Of a stretch of DNA of 5,843 nucleotides, positions 1 through 5,439 are shown piece by piece. A model generated the notes under the pieces. It worked only from the letters and a program-made list of their open reading frames with translations. It ran no database searches and had not been told where the DNA came from. The translations under genes and the position numbers were made by a program. Numbering within the stretch: the first letter of the stretch is position 1; every line of letters begins with the position of its first letter. Source of the stretch: JBFKPQ01 sp041628225 (GTDB lineage Bacteria; Actinomycetota; Acidimicrobiia; Spongiisociales; JAENVV01); NCBI GenBank assembly GCA_041628225.1, contig JBFKPQ010000152.1, positions 1-5,843 of the forward strand. Reading direction: 5' to 3'.

Positions 1-17
1 CCTCGGAGCACTCTCAC
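1..17 (-). CDS. ribF: Probable start of ribF (bifunctional riboflavin kinase/FAD synthetase), truncated by the window edge
   Basis: Only five full codons and two bases of a sixth are visible. A GTG at 17-15 overlaps the truB stop as GTGA and reads M-R-V-L-R, followed by GG, which must be Gly whatever the third base. MRVLRG matches the usual RibF N-terminus (E. coli RibF begins MKLIRG). A GGAGG at 32-28 lies 10 bases upstream, inside the truB coding end. In B. subtilis and many actinobacteria the gene after truB is ribF/ribC, which makes FMN from riboflavin and FAD from FMN. The call rests on six residues plus gene order, so it is tentative. A different gene or a different start just past the window is possible. 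Confidence 0.5.
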
Positions 18-883
18 GGCAACACCACCTCCGGGACCAGTCGGGTCCCGGCGCAACGGTACACGGCCAGCAGCCGGCCGGTACCGTCGAGCATGCGGTA
101 CAGGGCGCCGTCGGTGCCGTCGGCCGTGATCGACGCTCCGTTGCCGACCAGACGCCCCTCCTCGAGGGCACAGCGATACGCCGGCAGGTACGCCAGCGCG
201 TCGGCCGGATCCAAGAGCTGAGTGCGCCAGTCGGCGGCGGACTCGAGAGCAGCGATCGTCACGGCCTGTCCGACGCTCAGCGAGCCATTGGCAGTGCGTC
301 GAAGCTCGGTGAGGTGGGCGCGTCCTCCGAGCGCCCGCGCCAAGTCGTCACCGAGCACCCTGATATAGGTGCCGGTGCCGCACCGCACCCGCAAGTCCGC
401 TTCGGCGAAGGATCCGGGTCGCACGTCGAGGACGTCGATGGATTCGACGTGCACCCGGCGGGGCTTTCGTTCGATCTCCACCCCTTGGCGCGCCAACTCG
501 TGCAACCTCCTGCCGTCGACCTTGATGGCCGACACCATCGGCGGGACCTGGTCGATCGTTCCGATGTGTGCGGCGGCGACCTGTTCGAGCTCCGAACGGG
601 TGACGGTCATCGGCCGGCGCTCGGTCTCCGTTCCATCGGCATCGAGGGTGTCGGTGGCGATGCCGAACCGAACCGTGGTCAGGTATTCCTTCGTCTGACC
701 CTGTATGAAGCGAAGCAATTTGGTGGCAGCTCCGACCCCGAGCACGAGGAGCCCGGTCGCCATCGGATCGAGGGTTCCGGCATGGCCGATCTTGCGAATC
801 GACGTGATACGGCGAGCCTTGGCCACCACATCGTGCGAGGTCCACCCCTTCGGCTTGTCAACGAGGATGAACCCGCGCGGCAC
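14..883 (-). CDS. truB: tRNA pseudouridine(55) synthase TruB
   Basis: TruB isomerises uridine 55 to pseudouridine in the T-arm of tRNAs and also acts as a tRNA folding chaperone in the cytoplasm. The 289-residue product has the family signature GHAGTLDPMATGLL, with catalytic Asp39 (E. coli Asp48). The conserved Tyr67 sits 28 residues later, the same spacing as Asp48-Tyr76 in E. coli. Other hallmarks are QVPPMVSAIKVDGRRLHELA (112-131) and the GTYIR motif with Arg175. Residues from about 200 form the variable C-terminal region. Length is normal for the family. The start is GTG at 883-881, one base after the rbfA stop, with AGGAG at 892-888 inside the rbfA coding end, a short 4-base spacer. It is translated last but one in the visible operon, and its TGA overlaps the likely ribF start. 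Confidence 0.97.
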   Translation of the reverse strand: MPRGFILVDKPKGWTSHDVVAKARRITSIRKIGHAGTLDPMATGLLVLGVGAATKLLRFIQGQTKEYLTTVRFGIATDTLDADGTETERRPMTVTRSELEQVAAAHIGTIDQVPPMVSAIKVDGRRLHELARQGVEIERKPRRVHVESIDVLDVRPGSFAEADLRVRCGTGTYIRVLGDDLARALGGRAHLTELRRTANGSLSVGQAVTIAALESAADWRTQLLDPADALAYLPAYRCALEEGRLVGNGASITADGTDGALYRMLDGTGRLLAVYRCAGTRLVPEVVLP

Positions 884-884
884 C

Positions 885-1229
885 TCACTCCTCTTCGTCG
901 TGGATGTGGCGGAGCACTTCGGCGATGCGGGCGCCGCGTTCGATCGACTGGTCGACCTCGAACCGCAGGGACGGCGTGTATTTCATGCGAACGTGCGAAC
1001 CCAGCACCCGGCTGACACGTGGCGCAGCGGCATCGAGCGCAGCCTGGGTTCCGGCGACTTGCTCCGGACTTCCGATCACGGAGTAGAACACCGTCGCGGT
1101 GCGCAAGTTGGGAGCCGTGTCCACCCCGGTGATGGTCACGAAACCGAGACGAGGGTCTTTGAGCTCCTCGACCTCTTCGGCGATGACCTCACGCAGGATG
1201 GAATTCACTCTTCGCATGCGTTCGGTCAT
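885..1229 (-). CDS. rbfA: 30S ribosome-binding factor RbfA
   Basis: RbfA is a small KH-fold protein that binds the 30S subunit near the 5' end of 16S rRNA during late maturation and is important in the cold. The 114-residue product has the expected size. It carries the N-terminal helix leading into DPRL (residues 25-28), the strand segment FVTITGV, and the C-terminal signature YTPSLRFEVDQSIERGARI (84-102). It ends in an acidic DEEE tail whose codons also form the truB ribosome binding site. The ATG at 1229-1227 starts one base after the DUF503 stop (TGA-C-ATG). A GAGGA at 1238-1234, within the end of the upstream gene, gives a 4-base spacer, so coupled translation is likely. Confidence 0.96.
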   Translation of the reverse strand: MTERMRRVNSILREVIAEEVEELKDPRLGFVTITGVDTAPNLRTATVFYSVIGSPEQVAGTQAALDAAAPRVSRVLGSHVRMKYTPSLRFEVDQSIERGARIAEVLRHIHDEEE

Positions 1230-1230
1230 G

Positions 1231-1533
1231 TCATCCTCGCGGATCCTCGACGTAGGACACGGACGTCGCCACCACCTCGACGTCGATGCGGCGATCGACG
1301 AGGTCGACGGTAGACGCGATGATCGATTCGAGCGTGGCCGAGTCGGCTCCCACGACAGCTGCCACCAGGGTCGACAGCTGCCAGGTGTTCTGATGCTCGG
1401 CTTCGGCGACCGCGATGGGCAGATCGTTGCGCAGGGCGGCCACCAGCGGCCCGAGCACCGTCCGTTTCTCCTTCAGCGACTGCGACCCGGGAATGCGCAA
1501 CTCCAGGATCACGGCCGCGGCATGCACCGCCAT
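1231..1533 (-). CDS. DUF503 (YlxP-like) protein of unknown function
   Basis: This 100-residue protein fits the DUF503 family, represented by B. subtilis YlxP, also found between infB and rbfA. Visible family features are the SLKEKR segment (residues 19-24), the AEAEHQNTWQLSTLVAAVVG segment (43-62) and an alternating hydrophobic C-terminal strand around DVEVVATSVSYV. There is no signal peptide or membrane segment, so it is probably cytoplasmic. I chose the ATG at 1533-1531, five bases after the infB TAA. The frame is open further upstream to 1626, but that part would overlap infB by about 90 bases and encodes an Arg-rich stretch with no family similarity. No Shine-Dalgarno is visible before the ATG. 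Position among ribosome-assembly genes suggests, but does not prove, a ribosome-linked role. Confidence 0.88.
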   Translation of the reverse strand: MAVHAAAVILELRIPGSQSLKEKRTVLGPLVAALRNDLPIAVAEAEHQNTWQLSTLVAAVVGADSATLESIIASTVDLVDRRIDVEVVATSVSYVEDPRG

Positions 1534-1538
1534 GATCG

Positions 1539-3662
1539 TTACTGGCGGGCGACTTCGCGGATCGCGAAGGCTTCGATGACATCGCCTTCTTTGATGTCGT
1601 TGTAGCCGTCGATACCGATACCGCACTCGAAGCCGGATTGCACCTCGCGCACGTCGTCCTTGAACCGCCGGAGGGATCCGATGGTCCCGGTGTGGACGAC
1701 CACGCCCGACCGCAACAACCGGACCTTGGCGCCGCGCAGCATCGTTCCCTCGATCACGTACGAGCCGGCGATGTTGCCGGCACGCGGGACCTTGAACACC
1801 TCGCGTACCTCGGCCGAGCCGAGCACCTGCTCGACTTCTTCCGGTGCCAGCCTGCCGACCAACATCGCCTCGATGTCGTCGAGCATCTCGTAGATGATCT
1901 GATAGGTCCGGATCTCGATGCCCTTGTCCTCTGCGGACCGCCGCGCTTTCGAATCCGGGCGGACGTTGAACCCGAACACCACGGCTTCCGTGACCTCGGC
2001 CAGACTCACGTCGTTCTCCGTGATCCCACCGACCGAACCGTGCACGATCGAGATCGTTCCACCCTCGCGGGTGATCTTGGCGATCGACTCGCGGATCGCC
2101 TCGAGCGAGCCGTGCGCATCGGTCTTGACGATGAGCCGGAGTTCGGCGTCGTCGGCCGTCTTCAACTGCTCCAGCAGCTGTGCCAGCCGCTCGCGCGCCG
2201 TCGGAATCACCTGTTCGGCTGTTTTCAGTTCCTCGGCGGTCTTGGCCGCCTGGTTCCGGGCATCACGCTCGTTCCTCATGACGTCGAACGGATCACCAGC
2301 CGTGGGTACGTCGGACCAGCCCATGATGAGGACGGGCGTCGACGGTCCGGCCGACTTGAGCCGTTCGCCGGCGTGATCGAGCATGGCTCGGACCCGGCCC
2401 GACACGGGGCCTGCCACCAGGGCGTCGCCCTGCTTCAGGGTGCCGCGTTGAACGATGACGGTGGCCACCGGGCCGCGGCCCACGTCGAGTTGACTCTCGA
2501 CGATGGTCCCGGCCGCCTTGGGCTTGGGATTCCCCTTGAATTCCTCGACCTGTGCGACGAGGTCGATCACCTCGAGGAGGTCGTCGACACCGTCGCCGGA
2601 GATGGCAGAGATCTCGACAGTCGGAATCTCACCGCCGAGTTCCTCGGCGATGAGGCCGTATTCGGTGAGTTGGGCCCGCACCGTGGCCGGGTCCGCACCC
2701 GGGAGGTCCATCTTGTTGATGGCGACGATGATCGGCACGTCGGCAGCCTTGGCGTGGCTGATCGCCTCCTGGGTCTGCGGCATGATGCCGTCGTCGGCGG
2801 CCACCACGAGCACCACGATGTCGGTCAGCTCGGCGCCGCGCGCCCGCAGCGCCGTGAAGGCCTCGTGGCCCGGGGTGTCGAGGAACGTGATCAGTGACCC
2901 GTTCTTGTCGACCTGATAGGCGCCGATGTGTTGCGTGATGCCGCCGTGCTCGCCTTCTACGACGCTCGTCGACCGGATGTAGTCGAGCAGGGTGGTCTTG
3001 CCGTGATCCACGTGGCCCATGACGGTGACGACGGGCGGCCGCGCCACGAGATCCGCCTCGGCGTCGTCGAAGGTTCGCTTCTCCTTGACGGCCGACGAGG
3101 GTTCGGGGGTCTCGATCTCGAACTCGTAGCCGAACGACTCGCCGAGCAGCTCGAGGGCTTCGTCGGGAATCGGAGCGTTGAGGCCGACCACCTCGCCCAT
3201 CTGGATGAGTGCCGCGACGACGTCGGTCCCGGGTTCGTCGATGAGCGAACCGAGCTCCTGGGGGCTGATGCCCGCCTCGACGGTGATGGGGACGAGTTCG
3301 GCCGGTTCGGTTTCCTCATCCGCGGCGGTGTCGTCGGCTGCGTCACCGGACACTTCGTCGGAGTCGGCCGGTTCGTCGGCCGGTTCGTCGGCCGGTTCGT
3401 CGGCCGACTCGTCGGCTGGTTCGTCGGTGACCGCAGGTGCCTCGACCGGCTCGGGGACCGATGCGGGCTGCGGCTCGGGTTCGGGAGCCGACGCGGAGGC
3501 CGGACCCCCGGCGAGGTGCGCCCGCACCTGGTCGGCTTCGGCCGGCTCGAGACCGGACGAGGCCGTCTTGACGGCGAAGCCGAGGGCTTGGGCCGCCTCG
3601 AGTGCCTGTTTGGATTCGACGCCTAGATCACGCGCCAGTTCATAGATTCGTACTTTCGCCAC
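1539..3662 (-). CDS. infB: Translation initiation factor IF-2
   Basis: IF2 is the GTPase that places fMet-tRNA on the 30S subunit and drives 50S joining. The 707-residue product is close in length to B. subtilis IF2 and shorter than E. coli's. Order: IF2_N domain (about 2-50, starting AKVRIYELARDLGVES); acidic Pro/Ala-rich linker (51-122) with a five-unit EPAD repeat; a second IF2_N-like domain (124-183); the G domain with G1 GHVDHGKT (216-223), G2 Thr243, G3 DTPGH (262-266), G4 NKMD (316-319) and G5 SAI (352-354); then the beta-barrel and C1 regions. The fMet-tRNA-binding C2 domain ends in the near-invariant FECGIGIDGYNDIKEGDVIE (678-697). The GTG start (3662-3660) is fixed by the conserved N-terminus. 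AGGAG at 3679-3675 lies in the nusA end, with a rather long 12-base spacer. Nine bases separate it from nusA, leaving no room for ylxR. Confidence 0.98.
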   Translation of the reverse strand: MAKVRIYELARDLGVESKQALEAAQALGFAVKTASSGLEPAEADQVRAHLAGGPASASAPEPEPQPASVPEPVEAPAVTDEPADESADEPADEPADEPADSDEVSGDAADDTAADEETEPAELVPITVEAGISPQELGSLIDEPGTDVVAALIQMGEVVGLNAPIPDEALELLGESFGYEFEIETPEPSSAVKEKRTFDDAEADLVARPPVVTVMGHVDHGKTTLLDYIRSTSVVEGEHGGITQHIGAYQVDKNGSLITFLDTPGHEAFTALRARGAELTDIVVLVVAADDGIMPQTQEAISHAKAADVPIIVAINKMDLPGADPATVRAQLTEYGLIAEELGGEIPTVEISAISGDGVDDLLEVIDLVAQVEEFKGNPKPKAAGTIVESQLDVGRGPVATVIVQRGTLKQGDALVAGPVSGRVRAMLDHAGERLKSAGPSTPVLIMGWSDVPTAGDPFDVMRNERDARNQAAKTAEELKTAEQVIPTARERLAQLLEQLKTADDAELRLIVKTDAHGSLEAIRESIAKITREGGTISIVHGSVGGITENDVSLAEVTEAVVFGFNVRPDSKARRSAEDKGIEIRTYQIIYEMLDDIEAMLVGRLAPEEVEQVLGSAEVREVFKVPRAGNIAGSYVIEGTMLRGAKVRLLRSGVVVHTGTIGSLRRFKDDVREVQSGFECGIGIDGYNDIKEGDVIEAFAIREVARQ
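3363..3422 (-). repeat. 12-bp tandem repeat (five units) encoding EPAD in the IF2 linker
   Basis: Five head-to-tail 12-base units (plus-strand unit GTCGGCCGGTTC) fill this stretch. Units at 3363-3374, 3375-3386 and 3387-3398 are identical. The unit at 3399-3410 differs at two bases and the one at 3411-3422 at one. Read on the minus strand they encode residues 81-100 of IF2: EPAD, ESAD, EPAD, EPAD, EPAD. The 12-base period keeps the reading frame, so gain or loss of units would only change linker length. The identical units suggest recent slippage expansion. A functional role for the acidic repeat is unknown. Confidence 0.93.
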
Positions 3663-3687
3663 GGGCGATCGCTACTCCTCTTCGTCG
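3663..3687 (-). promoter_or_regulatory. infB ribosome binding site inside the nusA Glu-rich end
   Basis: The last nusA codons (Asp-Glu-Glu-Glu, then TAG) read GACGAAGAGGAG on the minus strand. They contain AGGAG at 3679-3675, 12 bases before the infB GTG. The 14-base string here (3674-3687) is identical to the one at the end of rbfA (887-900), which serves truB. The spacing is longer than the usual 5-9 bases, so initiation may rely partly on ribosomes finishing nusA. Confidence 0.6.
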
Positions 3688-4808
3688 GTTTCGACCGTCT
3701 CCGGGGCCGCCTCGGGAGCCTCTTCGGCTGGGGCGTCCGTGACGGGTGGAGCGGCCGTCTCGGCCACGGCCTCCGCCTCGCCGTCCTCGGCTTCGGACGG
3801 GGCGGCTGCCGCTACTGCTTCTTCGGGTTCTTCGGGTTGCGGCGGCTGGTCGGACTGGATGTCGACGCGGTAGCCGGACAGGCGGGCCGCCAGGCGGGCG
3901 TTCTGGCCTTCCTTGCCGATCGCCAGCGACAGTTGATGCTCGGCGACGATCACGGTGGCGGTCATCGTCTCTTCGTCGATGCGGACTTCCTGCACACGGG
4001 CCGGGCCGAGCGCCTCGGCGATGAACTGCGACGTGTCTTCTCGAAACTCCACCACATCGACCTTTTCACCGCGGAGCTCGTTGACGACCTGGCGGACGCG
4101 CGAGCCACGCGCACCCACGCAGGCGCCCTTCGGATCGACCGAGGGGTCGTTGGAACGCACCGCGATCTTGGTCCGATGCCCGGGCTCTCGGGCGATGGCC
4201 GCGATCTCGATCGTGCCGTCCATGAGTTCGGGAACCTCGAGGTCGAGCAGTCTGCGCACGAAATCGGGATGGGATCGGCTGACGACGATCTGCGGGCCCT
4301 TCGGCTCGTTGCGCACTTCGAGGATGATCGCCTTGACCCGGTTGCCGCGATCCAGTCGCTCATACGGGATCTGCTCGGACCGAGGCATCATCGCCTCTGC
4401 GTCACCGAGATCCAAGATGGCGTATCGATGGTCCACTTGCTGGACGATGCCGGTCACCAGATCGCCTTCGCGGCCTTCGTACAGGTCATAGACCTGGTCG
4501 CGTTTGGCTTCGCGCAGCCGTTGCGCGATGACCTGCTTGGCGGTCTGCGCGGCGATGCGTCCGAAATCGTCCGGGGTGTCTTCCCACTCGTCGATGACGT
4601 TGCCGTCCTCATCGAGTTCTTGGGCGTACACGACGATGTCGCCGGTGTCCGAGTCGATGACGACGCGCGCTTCCTCGGCAGCACCCGGGCTGCGCTTGTA
4701 AGCAGATACGAGAGCGTTGGCGAGGGCGTCCAGAATGGTTTCGACCGAGACGCCGCGCTCGCGCCCGAGCACCTCGAGCGCCTCCATGACCTGCGCATCC
4801 ATTCGCAT
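3672..4808 (-). CDS. nusA: Transcription termination/antitermination factor NusA
   Basis: NusA binds RNA polymerase and nascent RNA, lengthens hairpin pauses, and takes part in termination and antitermination. The 378-residue product shows an N-terminal polymerase-binding domain (about 1-112, with the actinobacterial-type DFGRIAAQTAKQVI at 81-94), an S1 domain (about 115-180), KH1 with its G-x-x-G loop GARG (232-235) and KH2 with loop GKEG (298-301) followed by QNARLAARLSGYRVDI. After residue 320 comes an Ala/Glu/Pro acidic tail ending in DEEE instead of the E. coli AR1/AR2 domains. The ATG at 4808-4806 is preferred to a second in-frame ATG two codons on, because AGGAGG at 4822-4817 sits 8 bases before it. 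That Shine-Dalgarno overlaps the rimP stop. In E. coli NusA regulates its own operon; whether it does here is unknown. Confidence 0.98.
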   Translation of the reverse strand: MRMDAQVMEALEVLGRERGVSVETILDALANALVSAYKRSPGAAEEARVVIDSDTGDIVVYAQELDEDGNVIDEWEDTPDDFGRIAAQTAKQVIAQRLREAKRDQVYDLYEGREGDLVTGIVQQVDHRYAILDLGDAEAMMPRSEQIPYERLDRGNRVKAIILEVRNEPKGPQIVVSRSHPDFVRRLLDLEVPELMDGTIEIAAIAREPGHRTKIAVRSNDPSVDPKGACVGARGSRVRQVVNELRGEKVDVVEFREDTSQFIAEALGPARVQEVRIDEETMTATVIVAEHQLSLAIGKEGQNARLAARLSGYRVDIQSDQPPQPEEPEEAVAAAAPSEAEDGEAEAVAETAAPPVTDAPAEEAPEAAPETVETDEEE

Positions 4809-4823
4809 CGGTGCGACCTCCTA
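4809..4823 (-). promoter_or_regulatory. nusA ribosome binding site overlapping the rimP stop codon
   Basis: The rimP stop TAG (4823-4821) runs directly into the Shine-Dalgarno as TAGGAGG. AGGAGG occupies 4822-4817 and leaves an 8-base spacer to the ATG at 4808. This is the strongest ribosome binding site among the downstream genes. It decides the start in favour of the first of two close in-frame ATGs. Confidence 0.85.
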
Positions 4824-5303
4824 CTTCTTGCCTGGTTTCGTCGGGGCTTTCCATTCGTACACGGTGCGTCCCGAGGTGACGTCGCCGTAGTCGATCACAC
4901 GCCGTGTGTCCCCGACAGTGATCGTGAAGCTGCGCTCATCGGCGGCGACCAGCGTCCCGTCGTGCCGTCGTTGGCCATCGACCTCGGATCGCGTCTTCAC
5001 GGTGACGGGCCGCCCGATGGACTTCTGGAAATGCTGAGGACGTCGGAGCTTCCGCTCTAGTCCCGGTGAACTCACTTCGAGCGTGTACGGGTCGGAGAAC
5101 GAGGTGTGTTCGTCGAGCAGGCGCGAGATGCCACGCGTCAGGTCTCCGATCGTGTCGAGATCGACACCATCGGGGTGGTCGACGGTGACGCGTACGATCC
5201 GGCGGCCTCCGCCGCCCAAAACCTCCAGATCGTCGAGTTCGATGCGTTCCGCCTCGACATACGCTGCCAGCACGTTCCACAACTCCTCGGGAGCGTCAGA
5301 CAC
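4821..5303 (-). CDS. rimP: Ribosome maturation factor RimP
   Basis: RimP acts early in 30S subunit assembly, promoting correct docking of proteins around S12. The 160-residue product has the N-terminal domain (about 1-82) ending in the family hallmark YTLEVSSPGLERKL (73-86) and the His-Phe pair (91-92). A C-terminal SH3-like domain follows, then a basic tail ending GKK. I placed the start at GTG 5303-5301 because GGAGG at 5314-5310 lies 6 bases upstream and the protein then begins SDAPEELW at a normal family length. An in-frame GTG at 5345 would add 14 residues but lies inside a hairpin and lacks a plausible Shine-Dalgarno. It is the first gene of the operon after the 120-base leader and is 12 bases from nusA. 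Confidence 0.95.
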   Translation of the reverse strand: MSDAPEELWNVLAAYVEAERIELDDLEVLGGGGRRIVRVTVDHPDGVDLDTIGDLTRGISRLLDEHTSFSDPYTLEVSSPGLERKLRRPQHFQKSIGRPVTVKTRSEVDGQRRHDGTLVAADERSFTITVGDTRRVIDYGDVTSGRTVYEWKAPTKPGKK

Positions 5304-5314
5304 GCTCCACCTCC
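5304..5314 (-). promoter_or_regulatory. rimP ribosome binding site
   Basis: GGAGG at 5314-5310 with a 6-base spacer to the GTG at 5303. It starts 8 bases after the base of the leader hairpin, so it is free when the hairpin is folded. It fixes the rimP start. Confidence 0.8.
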
Positions 5315-5322
5315 ACTCACAA

Positions 5323-5351
5323 GAAGAAGTGGGCAGGGCGCCCACTTCTTC
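5323..5351 (-). promoter_or_regulatory. Perfect 12-bp leader hairpin upstream of rimP (candidate attenuator)
   Basis: On the minus strand GAAGAAGTGGGC (5351-5340) and GCCCACTTCTTC (5334-5323) are perfect complements around a 5-base loop. The upper stem is GC-rich and the lower stem is A/U-rich. The 3' arm runs into TT, giving a pyrimidine-rich ACTTCTTCTT end that resembles a weak intrinsic terminator with no clean U-tract. It lies about 16 bases after the predicted transcription start and 8 bases before the rimP Shine-Dalgarno. Possible roles are a pause or attenuation signal for the rimP operon, a terminator for proS read-through, or a 5'-end stabilising stem. Leader RNAs upstream of rimP-nusA-infB are described in other bacteria; homology with those is not shown here. 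Confidence 0.7.
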
Positions 5352-5375
5352 GTAGCGTCCAAGATGTACGGGCAG

Positions 5376-5403
5376 ATTGTAACAGACGTTCTCGCGGTCT
5401 CGA
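5376..5403 (-). promoter_or_regulatory. Candidate sigma-70-type promoter of the rimP operon
   Basis: On the minus strand TACAAT at 5381-5376 matches the -10 consensus at five of six positions. It is preceded by TG at 5384-5383, one base away, which is the extended -10 arrangement. A weaker -35 candidate TCGAGA (5403-5398, four of six matches to TTGACA) is 16 bases upstream. Transcription would start near 5369-5367, giving a leader of about 65 bases that contains the whole hairpin. The A/T-rich -10 stands out in a GC-rich background. No start-site data are available here. Confidence 0.55.
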
Positions 5404-5406
5404 CCG

Positions 5407-5439
5407 GGCCCGAAGCGGCGCGATCAGGCGTTTCGGGCC
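5407..5439 (-). other. Imperfect inverted repeat spanning the proS stop codon
   Basis: Minus-strand GGCCCGAAACG (5439-5429) and CGCTTCGGGCC (5417-5407) pair over 11 positions with one mismatch around an 11-base loop that contains the proS TGA. No U-tract follows, so it is not a classical intrinsic terminator. It could still protect the proS mRNA end or act as a weak termination site. The 5' arm is coding sequence, so chance in GC-rich DNA is a real alternative. Confidence 0.35.

Noticed and set aside
1534..1626. N-terminal extension of the DUF503 gene up to the start at 1626
   Set aside because: It would overlap the conserved IF2 C-terminus by almost 90 bases and encode an Arg-rich stretch outside the family; the ATG at 1533 gives the usual family length.
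1638..2897. A 419-codon open frame on the plus strand opposite infB
   Set aside because: It is antisense to the unmistakable IF2 G domain. Long antisense open frames are expected where codon third positions are strongly GC. Its translation is His/Asp/Arg/Gly-rich with no recognisable domain.
3351..3353. Internal GTG in infB (residue 104) as a start for a shorter IF2 isoform like E. coli IF2-beta
   Set aside because: It is in frame and lies between the two IF2_N-like domains, but no Shine-Dalgarno precedes it, so nothing in the sequence supports initiation there.
3363..3422. The tandem repeat as a CRISPR-like or regulatory array
   Set aside because: Units are 12 bases with no spacers and stay in frame within infB; this is a coding microsatellite-type repeat.
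2928..3626. A plus-strand open frame with repeated VGRF units
   Set aside because: The repeats are only the complement of the EPAD-coding tandem repeat in infB; nothing suggests expression.
3837..5060. A 407-codon open frame on the plus strand opposite nusA and rimP
   Set aside because: It runs antisense across two well-supported genes, has no family motifs and no Shine-Dalgarno-supported start. It is a composition shadow.
5301..5345. A longer rimP starting at the in-frame GTG at 5345
   Set aside because: That codon lies within the hairpin stem, adds 14 residues unlike the RimP family, and lacks a Shine-Dalgarno. The GTG at 5303 has GGAGG at ideal distance.
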